Assembly: GCA_023548195.1 (NCBI GenBank)
Contig: JAJHZJ010000807.1
Location: 532,420-596,419 of the forward strand
Origin: Bettongia penicillata ogilbyi
Taxonomy: Eukaryota; Chordata; Mammalia; Diprotodontia; Potoroidae
DNA: 64,000 bases
Reading direction: 5' to 3'
The notes under the pieces were generated by a model, which saw nothing but the letters and a program-made list of their open reading frames with translations, was not told where the DNA came from and did not search any database. Of this stretch, positions 1 through 10,840 are shown piece after piece. Numbering within the stretch: the first letter of the stretch is position 1; every line of letters begins with the position of its first letter. A program made the position numbers and the translations under genes.

Positions 1-35
1 ATGAGAGGCAGCATGGCATAGCAGATGGGATCTGG

Positions 36-200
36 GTATCGTGGGTGCAAGTCAATCATTGGATAGTTACAAGTTCCATAGCATAAGAAAATCACTTAAA
101 CTCTCTCAGTCTCAATTTTCCTATCTAAAAAATGAAATGACTGAACTCAGTGACCTGCCAAGTCCTTTGAAGTTTTAAATCTGTGACCCTATAGTACAGT
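36..200 (+). mobile_element. SINE/MIR-like relic
   Basis: Decayed SINE body. The pattern 'aatcacttaaactctctcag' then 'tcaattttcctatct' corresponds to the 'cacttaacctctctgagcctcagtttcctcatctgtaaaatg' core of MIR/CORE-SINEs on the plus strand. The tRNA-like head is missing or too diverged to see. Boundaries are approximate. Confidence 0.45.
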
Positions 201-1210
201 ATCTCATATCCATAAAACCCCTGCACAATAAATATTTTATAGTGATTAGCAACAAGTATTTGCTAAGTATGTACTCTGTGTCAATAGTCATATTGTTGTA
301 AAAGATACAAAATGATCTATTAATTTCATAAAGTTCACAATTAATAATCATGTATTAATTGCCTACTATGCACCAAGCACCCTATTAGGTACCTTGTATA
401 ACAATACAAAAGTAAAAGAAATCTCACTGTAAAGGAAATCATATTTTTTCTTCCTTCCCATTCCTAAAACATTCCCCCTTTTGACAACCAATGCTTCAGA
501 ATAACAAAAATCCTATGGAATCTATTATTGGTAAAATTTCTTGACTTTTACCTTCTGTAATATTTTTCTAACAGTTTTGGATAACTTGGGCAATTGAAAG
601 GTAGTTTCTTGATTTCGGGTGCTTTCATGGTACACGATACTGTTCTGCAGTTCTTTTGGGAAAAAAATACACACACTTGAAGTGTCTGATAAAGTATGCT
701 CAATATCAAATATCCCTTGAACAATTTTGAAGGGAAGCTATTAGAAGAAGACGCCTGCTGGCTTCCTTCCTCGGTTCACCCCAGGAATTGTATGGTGATA
801 GCCACAGGTCCATAGTAACTGAATTTAAGTGGTTTTAAATATGCTCAGATATGACCCATAAAGGACAGGAGAATTTCAGCTGTTAAAATTGAAGTGAGAT
901 TTAAGCTTTGCCTGAATTGAAAATGGAATTGCTACTTACTGTTAGACAGAACAGTTATCTTTCAGTGTCTTGAGGTTAAAGTCAGTGGGAATGCAAGCGC
1001 CTAATAGTTTATACTCTCACTGTTTCTATTGTAATAGATGTACAAGCCTATTTGTGACAATCTTTGAAACTTTACTAGCATAAATATCTTTTTTCAAGAA
1101 CATGAACACCTAGATACTAAGCTGTAGCCATTCTCATGGTTTTTTTGCAATAGCAAAAGCCTTATTTTTTAGACAATATTACAAAAGGAACATGTCTTAA
1201 AAAATATTAT
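201..1210. other. Unclassified non-coding stretch
   Basis: No open frame, splice-like gene structure or clear repeat. Around 350-425, 'tgcctactatgcaccaagca' followed by A-rich sequence resembles the start of the ancient dispersed repeat seen more fully near 14.4 and 50.7 kb. The rest looks unique and AT-rich. Confidence 0.4.
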
Positions 1211-1211
1211 A

Positions 1212-1412
1212 ACATACCTTGATGTAGCAGAAAGAACACTACTTCTGGAAACAAAGAACCTGGATTCAAATTCTGACTCTCATGATTACATAATATGTGA
1301 CCTTTGGCAAATTACTTAACTTCTATATCTCAGTTTCCTCATCTGTAAAATAAGTTAGTTGGAACAGATTGTCTCTGTAAAGTCTCTTCCAGATTGAAAT
1401 CTATGATAATTA
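1212..1412 (+). mobile_element. MIR/CORE-SINE copy
   Basis: Starts like a tRNA-derived SINE body ('gtagcagaaagaacactact'). It then shows a B-box-like 'attcaaattctgactctcat', the core 'cagtttcctcatctgtaaaa', and the 3' motif 'aagtctcttccagattgaaa'. The order of these blocks gives plus orientation. It is old and diverged. Confidence 0.6.
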
Positions 1413-1737
1413 TATCAGTTCAGCTGATATATTAGTACTGAAAATGACTACTTGATTAAATGTGTCCTAAGTAGCAGAAGGTTTACAAAATGTGATGGGA
1501 CTGTCACGTATTATTTTCTAAAGTAGTAAATATTATGTTTAGAAATCTCTTGTCTTCCTGAGAATGTCTGATACTTTTAATCTTATTCAAAATTGATGTT
1601 AAAGGAGTCAGACAAAACACCTTCTATTTTGCACTGTTTTATAAAAAACAAAAAACAGACAGACAAGAACCTACCTAGAAAAAGAATTCATCACCTCAGA
1701 AAATGTTGAAAAGGAGGAGGAGGGAAAGAAAGAATTA

Positions 1738-1805
1738 AGCACATGAACACACATATATACATACATATCTACATATACTTACATACATATATTATATATA
1801 GTACC
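1738..1805. repeat. Imperfect (CATA)n-type microsatellite
   Basis: Alternating acac/tata tetranucleotide variants ('acatatatacatacatatct') ending in 'atattatatata'. It lies directly upstream of a minus-strand MIR, so it may have grown from that element's edge. Confidence 0.7.
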
Positions 1806-2035
1806 TACTATGTGCACTGTGCTAAGCACTTTAGAAATATCTCATTTGATCCTCACAGTAACCCTGGGAGATGGGTGCTGTAAGTATCTCATTTTTATAG
1901 TTGAAAAAACCATGACTGGGAGAGGTTAACTTTCTTGATCTAGGTCACAAAGCTAGTAGGTGTGTGAATCTCATTTTTAACTCAAAACTTCCTGACTCCA
2001 GTCCCAGTGTTCTAAGTATTAGCTGTACCAGAAAA
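1803..2035 (-). mobile_element. MIR-family SINE, reverse orientation
   Basis: Reads as the complement of a MIR. 'gtgctaagcactttagaaat' is followed by 'catttgatcctcacagtaac', an eroded 'gaggaaactgag' block, then 'ggtcacaaagctagtaggtg' and 'ttcctgactccagtcccagt'. The diagnostic blocks occur in the expected order, so family assignment is fairly safe. Subfamily is not determined. Confidence 0.65.
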
Positions 2036-2350
2036 ATAAAGAGGGAGGAAGAAGAGGAAGGGGAAGGAAAAGGCTGAGTTCTCTATCAAGAGTTGTTTTT
2101 TTTCTCTACTATCCTCTATGGCCCAATATAAAAGGGCCATACTTGTTGAAACGAGTCTAACCATAACATTTATCCTAGCCTCTTACTATTGAGACCAGTT
2201 TGAGGTTGTGCCTGCATGCACTTCAGAAAGAAAACGAAAACATTCTGGTTGTCTGACCATAATTTTTAGGCATTTCAATCAGTACAGTTAATGCAACATC
2301 ACCAATACCAAAACCCCAGCAATATTGATCACTGGGATGATATTCTTCGG
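2036..2350. other. Unclassified, with purine-rich start
   Basis: Begins with a short purine tract (2040-2075), then apparently unique sequence. No gene or recognisable repeat seen. Confidence 0.4.
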
Positions 2351-2448
2351 TAAATGTGAGTTATAATGAGTGGTGGGTCTCACCATATGTGAGTTACAGT
2401 GATTGATGGGCCTCGCTAAATGTGAGTTACAGAGAGTGGTGGCTTGCC
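2351..2448. repeat. Three-unit minisatellite, about 32-34 bp units
   Basis: Three head-to-tail units start at 2351, 2385 and 2417, with lengths 34, 32 and 32. Each contains 'atgtgagtta' followed by 'gtggtgg' or a variant and ends in 'cacc', 'tcgc' or 'tgcc'. Units differ by several substitutions, so the array is not very recent. No coding potential. Confidence 0.75.
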
Positions 2449-3010
2449 AGTACTTAAAAGTTCAAATGATACAGTGAGACTGCTGACATCGGAATCAAGA
2501 GTCAAAAGTTCTTTCCTCAGCTGAGCCACTAATCATCACTGTAAATGTGAACAAATAATGAAATTGCTTTGTTTTACTCAAATGAAATCTCAGCACCCAG
2601 CTCACACCATTGTAAGAATAGGTAGAGGTACTTTGAAAAACGTATCAGAGTATCAAAGGTGGAATTTATTGTTTTAGGTCAACCTTTATCCTATCAAGGA
2701 TAAGATAAATCTATCCTATCTCATCCTATAAAAATGCAACAGTATCTAAAATTGCTCACTAAGTACTATGGTCCTTATGCTCTCATATCTGAGAAGTCTT
2801 TCTTCACTATTAAATGAGCACTTAGTAATTCTCTGTTATATATGTTTGTGTGTACATACATGCTTGCATATATACAGGCATATGCTCAAAATATATACAC
2901 AGTAATTTCAAGAGGGAGGCTATGAGAGGTAGAGGAATCAGGCTATTCTCTTGCTGGGTGTTTCACATGAACTCAACATTTATTCTAAAAAGCAAAAACC
3001 AGTATGACCT
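2449..3010. other. Unclassified non-coding stretch
   Basis: Contains a weak SINE-like stretch near 2475-2580 ('tcctcagctgagccactaat'). The 75-codon frame at 2850-3077 crosses a TA-rich tract into a SINE, has no recognisable domain and is best read as chance. Confidence 0.35.
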
Positions 3011-3014
3011 AATT

Positions 3015-3207
3015 TTTAGCATAGTGGAAAAAGTACAGAATCTGGAGTTGGAAGACAAGTTCAAATCCACAGTCTGATACTCATTTCCTATTTTGGTTAT
3101 ACCTCCTAACCTCTTAGCATCTCCATATCCTCATGTAAAATGAAATGATTAGTTTACCCAAACTCTAAGAAAAGCTCATTCCAGCTCTCTGTTCTATGAT
3201 CTTATGA
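3015..3207 (+). mobile_element. SINE/MIR-like copy
   Basis: Head 'tagcatagtggaaaaagtac', then 'gttggaagacaagttcaaat' (B-box-like TTCAAATCC), then a core reduced to 'catatcctcatgtaaaatga', and the 3' motif 'cattccagctctctgttcta'. Plus orientation. Old copy. Confidence 0.6.
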
Positions 3208-3564
3208 CTATTAGCTTTCTTTTCTGTCTATTTTTATCCTGTGAGGTTGATCTTCCATTTGGAATTCTTACGTCAGATATATCCATGGCACAAAGGACAT
3301 AGTTTCCTAAGTTATTTAAGGGAATATCACATTCTCTTTGCTTAAGTCCCCAATCAGACACCTAAGAAAACATAGATTAACTTTGTAAGTAAGTACAAAA
3401 GTAGTTTGGAATAATATATAAGAAAACTTCTCTTCAAGGGGCCACACTCCTTATCTCTGAAAGGATTCCATACTAGCACCTGGGGACCTTGGAGTTTTGA
3501 CTATTCATCCTATGTAGTGAGACTGAGAGAGCTGAGCCATCTGCAAGATGTCAGTTACAATTTT

Positions 3565-3682
3565 TTTTATTAGAATATGAGTTCTTTGAGAGTAGAAACT
3601 GTTCTCTTTTGTTTGTTTACATCCCCAGGACTTGTCCCTATATCTGGCAAAGGTATGTGCTTATAAATGATTTTTTAAAAAA
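3565..3682 (+). mobile_element. L2-type LINE 3' end
   Basis: 'gagttctttgagagtagaaa' then 'catccccaggacttg' and 'ataaatga' follow the conserved L2 3' tail ('gctccttgagggcagggact...tccccagcgcctagcacagtg...aataaatg'). Only the terminal part, about 110 bp, remains, as usual for 5'-truncated L2. Confidence 0.6.
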
Positions 3683-4594
3683 TTCTTCCATTCACATACT
3701 CACCCAATGTGTTGTTACCAAATTATCAGGGTAAATTCTGTTTTATACATTTACTATAGGCTATTTGATTGTTTCTTCAGAGACTAGAAACATGATGTTA
3801 CATATCTACCTATAGGAGAGTATACGAACATAATTTTCAGTGAAGACTTTCACCTTCTCCCACACCTGATCTCCATGCAGGAACTGATTTATAGTCAGTA
3901 ACATTGTGTCTCATTTCTGATTACTTAATATAATGAGAATCCTTTGAAACTGAATTTCCTAAGTGACAAATGAGTTAAAATCTAGTACCTTAGTTTGTGT
4001 TTTTTCCTTCTATTTTTTTTAACAATTGAAATCAAGAATATTGAGTGTAATGAATTTTTAAAAATACCTAGAATCTTTTTGCTTAAGGAGCAGATGCTCT
4101 GCGTCCAGTACAGTTATTAGACTTGTCTTGGTATGACAAAGTAATAGATTTAAAATGAAAAATCTCAAAAAGGAAGAAGGGTTGTGTTGTCTAAAGAACA
4201 TAGTTTTATTTAATTTTAGTCTATTTCATTTTACATGGGGAATAGAATGTAATTTTATTTAAAATTATTTTTCCACCTTGAGGAGAAACCACATAAGATT
4301 AGGTTGTATCTAAATAAAGGCATCTGGGTGAAGTTCGGAAATGGACAAAGGTAACACCATTATAGATATCTGCAAAAATTATGAGAATAGGTAACAATAT
4401 CATACCAAGCACCAAAAGAAACTAACACATAACAGCTAGATATTTGGCTAGATTAAAAACAGTGGATAAGTTATTGTCATATAGATAGACATAATGTTAA
4501 ACCTACCTGGGTTTGATGGAAAAGAGAGTCATTTTTTTGCCCTTCTGTGTAGGGAATAACTCTGCTTCCTTTTTCCTTTATTCTTACTATCAAT
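3683..4594. other. Unclassified AT-rich stretch
   Basis: No repeat I can name and no coding frame. It could hold conserved non-coding sequence, but a single sequence cannot show that. Confidence 0.4.
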
Positions 4595-4806
4595 ATTATT
4601 ATTTTTATTATTAATTTTACATTAATGTCATTTCCAAACACAGCTCTTTTTATTGTACTCCATACTTATAGTGTCCCACTTCCCTGATAAATTAAATAAA
4701 TTCATTTTTATTTTTTTTCCTGGGATAATCTTGGATATATAAATTTCATAGTATTTCTAGGCTTTTCGTTTGTTTCTGTTTTTTCCTCCAGATTATCTAA
4801 ATGAAG
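4595..4806 (-). mobile_element. Old L1 3' fragment, left part
   Basis: AT-rich, weakly L1 3'UTR-like on the minus strand, with 'attaatgtcatttcc' and 'taaataaattcatttttatt'. The inferred continuation lies beyond the inserted SINE at 5074. The link between the two halves is an inference from their position either side of the SINE. Confidence 0.35.
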
Positions 4807-5064
4807 GGATAGTTAGGTGGTGCAGTGGATAGAGTGCCAGGCCTGGAGCCAGAAAGATTCATCTTCCTGAATTCAAATCTGTCTTCAGACATTTACTAGC
4901 TGTGAGATCTTGGGAAAGTTACTTAATGCTGCTTGCCTCAGTTTCCTCATCTGTAAAATGAGATGGAGAAGGAAATGGCAAAGCAATTCAGCATCCCTGA
5001 CAAAAACAAAGCCAAATGGGGTCAGAAAGAGTTTGATATGACCAAGAAAAACAGTAATAAAAAA
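4807..5064 (+). mobile_element. tRNA-like marsupial SINE, near full length
   Basis: The best-preserved SINE in the window. The head has a tRNA-style A box, 'tggtgcagtgg' at 4818-4828 (fits TRGYNNARNNG), and a B-box-like 'attcaaatc' at 4871-4879, which suggests an internal pol III promoter. The body has 'agtttcctcatctgtaaaat' and 'ggagaaggaaatggcaaa', with an A-rich tail. Flanks carry a likely target-site duplication, 'taaatgaag' at 4798-4806 and 'taaatgagg' at 5065-5073 (8 of 9 match). It inserted into an older L1 fragment. Confidence 0.85.
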
Positions 5065-5073
5065 TAAATGAGG

Positions 5074-5290
5074 TCACTATCTAGATCCCTTGTTCTACAT
5101 TTGCATCAGAACATATAATACTTGTCATACTTCTCTGGATTCTTCATAATCATTATTTCATTTAACACAGCAATATTCCATTCCATTCATATTTCAAAAT
5201 GCATTTAGCCATTCTATGTTTAACTATGTGCATCCATTTAGTTCATTTCATGAACAACAATAATAGGATTTTTCTCTAGGAAATTTCCTG
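5074..5290 (-). mobile_element. Old L1 3' fragment, right part
   Basis: 'cagcaatattccattccatt' followed by 'tttagccattctatgtttaa' is the complement of the L1 ORF2 C-terminal region (the 'ggctgaataa...tggaatactattg' segment). It is highly diverged with no open frame. Probably the same insertion as 4595-4806, split by the SINE. Confidence 0.5.
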
Positions 5291-6100
5291 CAGGAGTCTG
5301 GTTTATAGCATTTTATTCATTATTCCTGTGAAAACAGTTATCCTCATGAAACACTGGTGAATGTACCTTAGGTTCCATATTGACTGCAGGAATTCATGGA
5401 CTTGGGGGACAAGCCAGAGGCTTGATTTATGGTTTAAGGGATATATACCATTACTTCTTCACTAAAACATTTGGATAGAAAACCATATAATGTATGATTC
5501 TCAGAAGAAAAAAAGTGAGTAATATAGTCTTCTGGCAGATTGTTGAATGAGGCTGGCATAGAAGGCAGACATTAGAGTGAAAATCCTAAGAGTTGGGAAA
5601 GGCAGAATAATAGCTGCCATCTTTTGAACAGCTTATGTTTTTGTCTCCTGAGTATTATTCAGTATGAATTATTCTATTTCCTTTTAAGAGTGAAGAAATG
5701 ATGGCAAATCCTTCATAGGTTGTTCAATAAAAGGTCCCTGAGGCCATTTGGAGGACTTTCCAAGAAAAAAAAAACTTGATTCAATTTAGATTCTAATATC
5801 ACAACGAGCAGCTGGAACAGCCCAAAATAATGACATATCTGGGGGGATGCCTATGTCTCAAAAGATCTGGAGACTTAAAAATCTTGGTATTGTTTTCAAT
5901 AATATGGATTACAACCCCATCTCCACCCCTGAGTGTCGTTACTGTGGTCAAAATATTCATTAACTGGATTCCAACTTTTTGGTAATGAGGCTCTCTGTCC
6001 TTGTTTAGACTGGCCCTCAGATAACAGTCTGACAGCAAGCCTGTCTGCAAACACTTTCTAACTTGATAAGCATTATCAGGGATGACAGGCTACTGACAGC
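5291..6100. other. Unclassified non-coding stretch
   Basis: No recognisable element. Minus-strand frames at 5799-6050 and 6076-6264 are short, lack domains and overlap a SINE on the right. Treated as chance. Confidence 0.4.
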
Positions 6101-6104
6101 ATCT

Positions 6105-6338
6105 TAACTTCTAGCATTCTGTTCTTGGAGTCAGGCAAGACCTGGATACTAATCTTGACACAAATATTTACTAGGTGAGTGGCGCTGGGCAAGTCCCTAG
6201 TAGTCTTTCTCCTTTTTTCCCTCATTGTAAAATTGGGATAAGAGTAACCCCTAATTCTTAGCATGCTTGTGAGGATCTATTGAAATAAGATATCTAAGCA
6301 TTCTGCAAACCTTAAGAGCTACATGGTTTTAGATAATT
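6105..6338 (+). mobile_element. MIR/CORE-SINE copy
   Basis: 'agacctggatactaatcttg', 'ggcgctgggcaagtccctag', then 'attgtaaaattgggataaga' and a 3' part 'gcatgcttgtgaggatctat' with 'tctgcaaaccttaagagcta'. This is the complete block order of a MIR-type SINE including the 3' 'gttgtgaggatcaaatgaga...aagcgctttgcaaacctta' module. Confidence 0.7.
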
Positions 6339-6645
6339 AATATTAGATAATTATAACAGCTTAATTGTATTGATCAACAACACCAATGATAATAGTAAAA
6401 ATAATCAAAATCAGCACTGGAATTCAACAAATACTTTTTAGTGCAAGATAATATGTTAGATACCAGGGGTGTTTTTCCCCTATCTGTAACTTCATCACTG
6501 GAGAGAAGAGACTTCAAATACACAAGCCACATGTGGTCTTCAATACACTCTCATGCAGCCAAAACCAGGTTAAAATGTGATTGGGAGATATATAACAAAA
6601 TAAAAAAGAAGTGCAATAGAACTTAGATAATGCTAACCTGTGGTT
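6339..6645. other. Unclassified non-coding stretch
   Basis: Nothing recognisable. The 61-codon frame at 6441-6626 has no domain and no supporting context. Confidence 0.35.
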
Positions 6646-6647
6646 TT

Positions 6648-6965
6648 TGCTTTTTAATTTTTATTTTATTTTCAATTCATGGAACAAATTAAGCATTTCC
6701 ACAATACAGTGCAATAAAGAGAGATGATTACACACAAAACTATAAATCTACCATTTACAATTTGATATTCCCTCCAATTGTACAACAGCTATCATGTAAA
6801 TTGCTTTTTTCCCCTTTTTTTCTTCCCTCTCCCCTTTCTTAGAAATGGTTACCTTTAGATACATATAGCTGCATATGCGTACATATGTATGTATAAGTTT
6901 TCTAAGTCAATATGTGTCCTACAAGGATCTTTGTATAGAATTTAGTAGACACATTTTTATTTTTT
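6648..6965 (-). mobile_element. L1 3' UTR-type fragment
   Basis: Matches on the minus strand the same segment as 33.92-34.38 kb. Both copies share 'acaatacagtgcaataaaga'-type sequence, then 'gatgattacacacaaaac', then a block ending in 'atcatgtaaattgctttttt' and a pyrimidine tract. The pairing of two copies in this window supports a dispersed L1 3' family rather than unique sequence. Confidence 0.6.
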
Positions 6966-6984
6966 TCATACAACTGGTGTAGAA

Positions 6985-7112
6985 AACTTCAATGATCCCA
7001 TTTTCATAAATGAGGAAACTGGGGCTAAAAATAATTAGCTAACTTGCCTAGAGTCACATAGCTAATAAATGTATGTGGCAGAATTCAAACCCAGCTCTTC
7101 CCCGTACAGATA
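6985..7112 (-). mobile_element. MIR relic, reverse
   Basis: 'catttt' plus 'cataaatgaggaaactgggg', then 'acttgcctagagtcacatag' and 'gaattcaaacccagctcttc' are the three central MIR complement blocks in order. The ends are lost. Confidence 0.65.
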
Positions 7113-7345
7113 ATGGTATAATTAAAAATTGTATATACTGTATGCATGGGTATATATGTGTGCACTTGCCCCCATAAAAATGGGGGAAAAGCGGAGGAGA
7201 AAGAGAACACCATAGTGAATAGTCAGTTTTGGAAATAGCAACAGAGTCCACCCCCCACTTCTGAGAAGTGTGTGTCCATGGGCAACTCATTTAATCTCTC
7301 AGGTCCCCAATCTAACTATCTAAGACAATAGAAGTTGCAAAATAT
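7113..7345 (+). mobile_element. Partial marsupial SINE
   Basis: The clear part is 7265-7340: 'tgtccatgggcaactcattt', 'aatctctcaggtccccaatc', 'tatctaagacaatagaagtt'. The same 'ggcaactctctaagactctaagttgcagag' block is seen near 33.3 and 59.5 kb. The left part is uncertain. A 78-codon minus frame here is not supported. Confidence 0.45.
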
Positions 7346-7545
7346 TTATTCAGCTCAATAAGTAGGAGAGATGTTTCTTTGGGGATCCCCTATAAGATCA
7401 AAGGTGGAAATGTGTAAATAAGCTGGAAAGATTTTCAGTATGAATTCTGATTCTGTGTTTGGGGGATTGACCTAGCTCCATTCTACTTAAATGAACTCAT
7501 CATCAAATGGCCATCAAGGTAAAAAGACACATGATGGTAGTGGTA
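7346..7545. other. Unclassified
   Basis: Short stretch between two SINE relics. Nothing recognisable. Confidence 0.3.
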
Positions 7546-7547
7546 GT

Positions 7548-7715
7548 CACCATGTTTTGGCAGATAGAGAACTGGACTTGGAGTGAGGATTACCTAGGAT
7601 CCATGTGATGTTGAGTAAGTCATATAATCTCTTTGGGTCTTAGTTTCTTTATCAAAAAAACAAGGAGATTAGGTTAGATGACCACTGCAGTCCCTTCCAA
7701 ACCTATGATTCTCAC
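7548..7715 (+). mobile_element. SINE/MIR-like copy
   Basis: 'ggcagatagagaactggact', 'tggagtgaggattacctagg', 'gagtaagtcatataatctct', 'ttagtttctttatcaaaaaa', then the 3' motif 'tagatgaccactgcagtccc' and 'ttccaaacctatgattct'. The 3' module 'agatgacctctaaggtcccttccagctctatgattct' is diagnostic of the marsupial MIR-type SINE. Confidence 0.7.
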
Positions 7716-8029
7716 TTTAATTACAACACTCACAAATTGAATACTCAAGTGGTTGACATGATGTACCCTAAGCTATAGACTATACATACGAGTGGAGTAG
7801 CACATATCCTTGAGGAACTGTTATTGAAAATACTTGAATTTCCTATGTTTTAAAATAATTTGGGGGTTTACAAGAATAGATGCCTCAATTAGGCCAATAT
7901 TTTAAGCAGAGAGGGCATTGAGACTGGACCTTTGATTGAATTGGTATATGGAAATTCAGAGTGTGAAAACTCCAACTACCCAGATGCTGGCAACTTCTCT
8001 GAAATGTGAAGTCTTAGAAAATCACCAAG
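7716..8029. other. Unclassified
   Basis: No gene and no recognised repeat in this interval. Confidence 0.35.
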
Positions 8030-8148
8030 AGTAGTGAGGGACTCAGAGAAGTTGCCAAGGTCACACAGCCAGTTTGTGTCCGGGCATGAACCCAGGGCTT
8101 AATGGATTCAAATCTAGCTTTCTATTCACTTACACTATGCTACTACTT
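8030..8148 (-). mobile_element. MIR relic, reverse
   Basis: 'cagagaagttgccaaggtca', 'cacagccagtttgtgtccgg', 'gcatgaacccagggctta' and 'tctattcacttacactatgc' give the right-hand half of a reverse MIR. Confidence 0.6.
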
Positions 8149-8449
8149 TCTTCCAAGCAGGCAAAGTAAACAGAAAAATATAAAAGCAATTGGAATATTT
8201 AGTCTTATTCATCTAAATGATTTTTTAAAATATCTTTTATAGCTACTTTGGGGAAATTTTTAAAGTAAAGATAAATATCTAAAGAAACAAATGTGAATTG
8301 CATTTTAAGATTTCACATACAAATGCACACTCAAATACACAAACTCATACATATTGAACAATGTTGGAAATTCTTTCTCTTTCTTAAAGTGATAAGCACA
8401 TTGTAATTTCATTAATATAGGAATCTTCTGGTTGAGGAAATCCCCTCTA

Positions 8450-8725
8450 GCAATTCACTGACTGGGTATTTTCTCACTTTGGGAGAGTACCTGAAAAGGT
8501 CTTATCCTAAAAGGCCAGGGTCTCCCATTGCCTCCTGGCCTCCCTCCAGTCATCCTGATGAATGTCTGGTCACTGGATCCAGATAACTCAGGAGGAGCAG
8601 ATGGGACTGGTGACCCTGCACAACCCTCCCTCACTCAAAACAGGGTTAAGTGCAAGTCACATCATCATTTCTCTGATGTTATGGTCTTCTTCAAGAAAGA
8701 AGGAAAAGCACAACCAACTATGAGT
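8450..8725 (+). mobile_element. Dispersed marsupial repeat, forward copy
   Basis: Shares an extended block with the complement of 9775-9965. In both, 'ggtctcccattgcctcctgg' (or variant) leads into 'tccagtcatcctgatgaatg', 'gtcactggatccagataact', 'caggaggagcagatgggact' and 'cacaaccctccctcactcaa'. I recognise it as a common marsupial interspersed repeat but cannot assign a clade. The 75-codon frame at 8528-8755 lies inside it and is not a gene. Confidence 0.65.
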
Positions 8726-8734
8726 ACAGTCTTA

Positions 8735-8865
8735 AAGAGTTGCTTAGAGTTTTGAGTAGGTAAGTAACATGTCCAGCAGTATAGAGTCAGTAAGTGTCCT
8801 TAACTACACAGATCTTCCTGGCTTCAATGCCAGCTCTTTACACCAAGCAGCCTCTCTTCTCTTTT
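8735..8865 (-). mobile_element. MIR relic, reverse
   Basis: 'gtaagtaacatgtccagcag', 'tatagagtcagtaagtgtcc' and 'cttcctggcttcaatgccag', then 'tctttacaccaagcagcctc', follow the reverse MIR right half. Confidence 0.55.
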
Positions 8866-9774
8866 TATATTGTATTTTGTTATTGCTTATTTGGCATTCT
8901 TAATAATTTGTATTAGTTCACTGATGACCTCTGAGAGATTGATCAAGTAAGCATTTGGTTTTATCTACAATGGCACTTAGAATGGAATAGTAACTTTAAA
9001 AAAAAAAAAAACATTTACTGATTGATGGTTTGGAATTCAATAAAGTACAAAAGGCCAATATTCCAAAATCAGAAGATCTAGGTCTAAAAATGATTTATCA
9101 CTACTTGGGAATTTAAATTGCAAGCTAAAATGTCAGCTTTCATTTACACTACTTCTTCCAACCATGTACACTGCATTTAAAGGAATATCTTTAAATGCAA
9201 AGACTCTCATTCCCTGAGGCATGTTATCTCTTCAGATAATATCCTTATATGAGCATTTATTATTAAACCATTGTGATGAAGTTACTTTTCTTCTAGTCAA
9301 TATGTAATTGATCATCTTTTATCTTTGGACAGAGAATATCTGTAATGTGTGAAGATGTTAAGCAAAATGAATATTGTCCCTAGTTCCTCGTGAAGAAATT
9401 CATGTTATTAACTCCCATGAGCTCATATTATCTACATGACTGCTCCTAGGTGATTTTTGGAATGACAAATACTTTTTATATAATTTTTTTCATGGTACAA
9501 TTATAGCTTGTCCCTTAGGTGTTTAACTATCAGCAGATGAAATGCTATGCCCCTCAATTCCTTGGATATTATTGATAAATTTTTAAAACTTTATAACCTT
9601 AATTTTTACAATGATTCATCACTTATTACCATTAGCCTGGTCAAGTCTGAAATTTTGGAAGTTTCTGAATTTATTGATGGATGTGTATTTTATCTTTCTC
9701 CATTTCTAAACTATGTGAGGAATATGAGTTGTTGAGTGGGTTTTCCTTCATTCTCAGAAGGGACCATGATATCA
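8866..9774. other. Unclassified AT-rich stretch
   Basis: Includes a 14-bp A run at 8998-9011. A 62-codon frame at 9547-9735 has no domain. No repeat recognised. Confidence 0.35.
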
Positions 9775-9965
9775 GGGAGATGATGATTTGATTTGTAATT
9801 GACATTGATGGAGTGAGGGAGGGCTGTGAAAAGTCACCAACCTCACTTTCTCCTCCCGAGTCAGCTGGGTCCAGTGGCCATATAGCAATCAGGATGACTG
9901 AAGATGACCCATGATGTAGTGGGAGACCTTGAGCCTTTTAAGCAAAGATCTTTTCAAGTTCTTAC
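9775..9965 (-). mobile_element. Dispersed marsupial repeat, inverted copy
   Basis: Complement of the element at 8450-8725. 'gagtgagggagggctgtgaa', 'aaccucac'-type sequence written here as 'aacctcactttctcctcccg', 'ctgggtccagtggccatata' and 'caggatgactgaagatgacc' align block by block. The pair is about 1 kb apart in opposite orientation. Confidence 0.65.
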
Positions 9966-10840
9966 TTTGAGTGAGCTCATTCAGTAAATAGACTTCTTTA
10001 AGAAGTGAGTCAAGGAATGCCCGTTCAATAACAATATTAAAAAGAATTACACTGGTAGGGAAAGTCCCTCAATGTTGCTTGATGAAAGAGATATAATTGC
10101 TATTTAGGTTCATTCTGAGCCAGGAGGGCCCCAAAATAACCAGTAAGTGGTGCTTGGGCAGGACTACTTGTATAAGGAAATAGATGACCAGTTCAACTAT
10201 TCTGGGTGCTATTGGAAAATCAAGGTGACAAAGATATAATCATGTTCTCAAAGAGTTTTTAATCTTGATGGGGATAGGCTGACACATACATGAAAATGTA
10301 ATGTGATAATATCTGAAGCCCCCAAATTATTACAAATTAAATGTTTTAATGCTTTTAGGAATAATTCCATATCCCTTACATGGCAGAGAAAGATAGTGCT
10401 ATAGAGTTGACAGAACATATACTGATTCAGGAAAGATCTGTGTTCAAAGCACAAACATTAACTCTATAATTATTGGCAATTCACCATCTTAATGTGGGGA
10501 CAACAGTTCCTGTCTATTCCTGTTGGCATCTCCATAACCATCTTTCTTTCATAGGTTTCTGAGAAGTACTAATAGAGTTTGGTGACTTCTGTATTTCCCT
10601 GGCTTGGCTCAGTAACCCCTTGCAGCCACATAAAGGCAGTTGATGTCTCTCCATTTTTTATCCATTCCATTCCAGCAGTGCTCATTCCATTCCCTCTTCC
10701 ACCCTAGTAACTCCTGCTTGATGCCTTTTGTACATGTGCCTATGGTCCATATCATTCTGGGAAATTTAATCTCTACTAAATGGGACACAACACATTCATA
10801 AGATAGTAGATTTAGATCAGGATGGAACCTGAAAACAGAG
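9966..10840. other. Mostly unclassified; weak SINE piece
   Basis: 10230-10300 ('caaagagtttttaatcttga') resembles the 'cctcaaggagcttacaatct' module of the ancient dispersed repeat. 10390-10500 ('ggaaagatctgtgttcaaag') resembles an eroded SINE. 10500-10840 is unclassified. Confidence 0.35.

Noticed and set aside
4807..4890. A and B box in the SINE considered as a tRNA gene
   Set aside because: No cloverleaf can be drawn, and the boxes belong to a SINE with a long body, A-rich tail and target-site duplication.
8528..8755. 75-codon frame starting MPPGLPPVILMN
   Set aside because: It coincides with the dispersed marsupial repeat, whose inverted copy at 9.8 kb lacks the frame.
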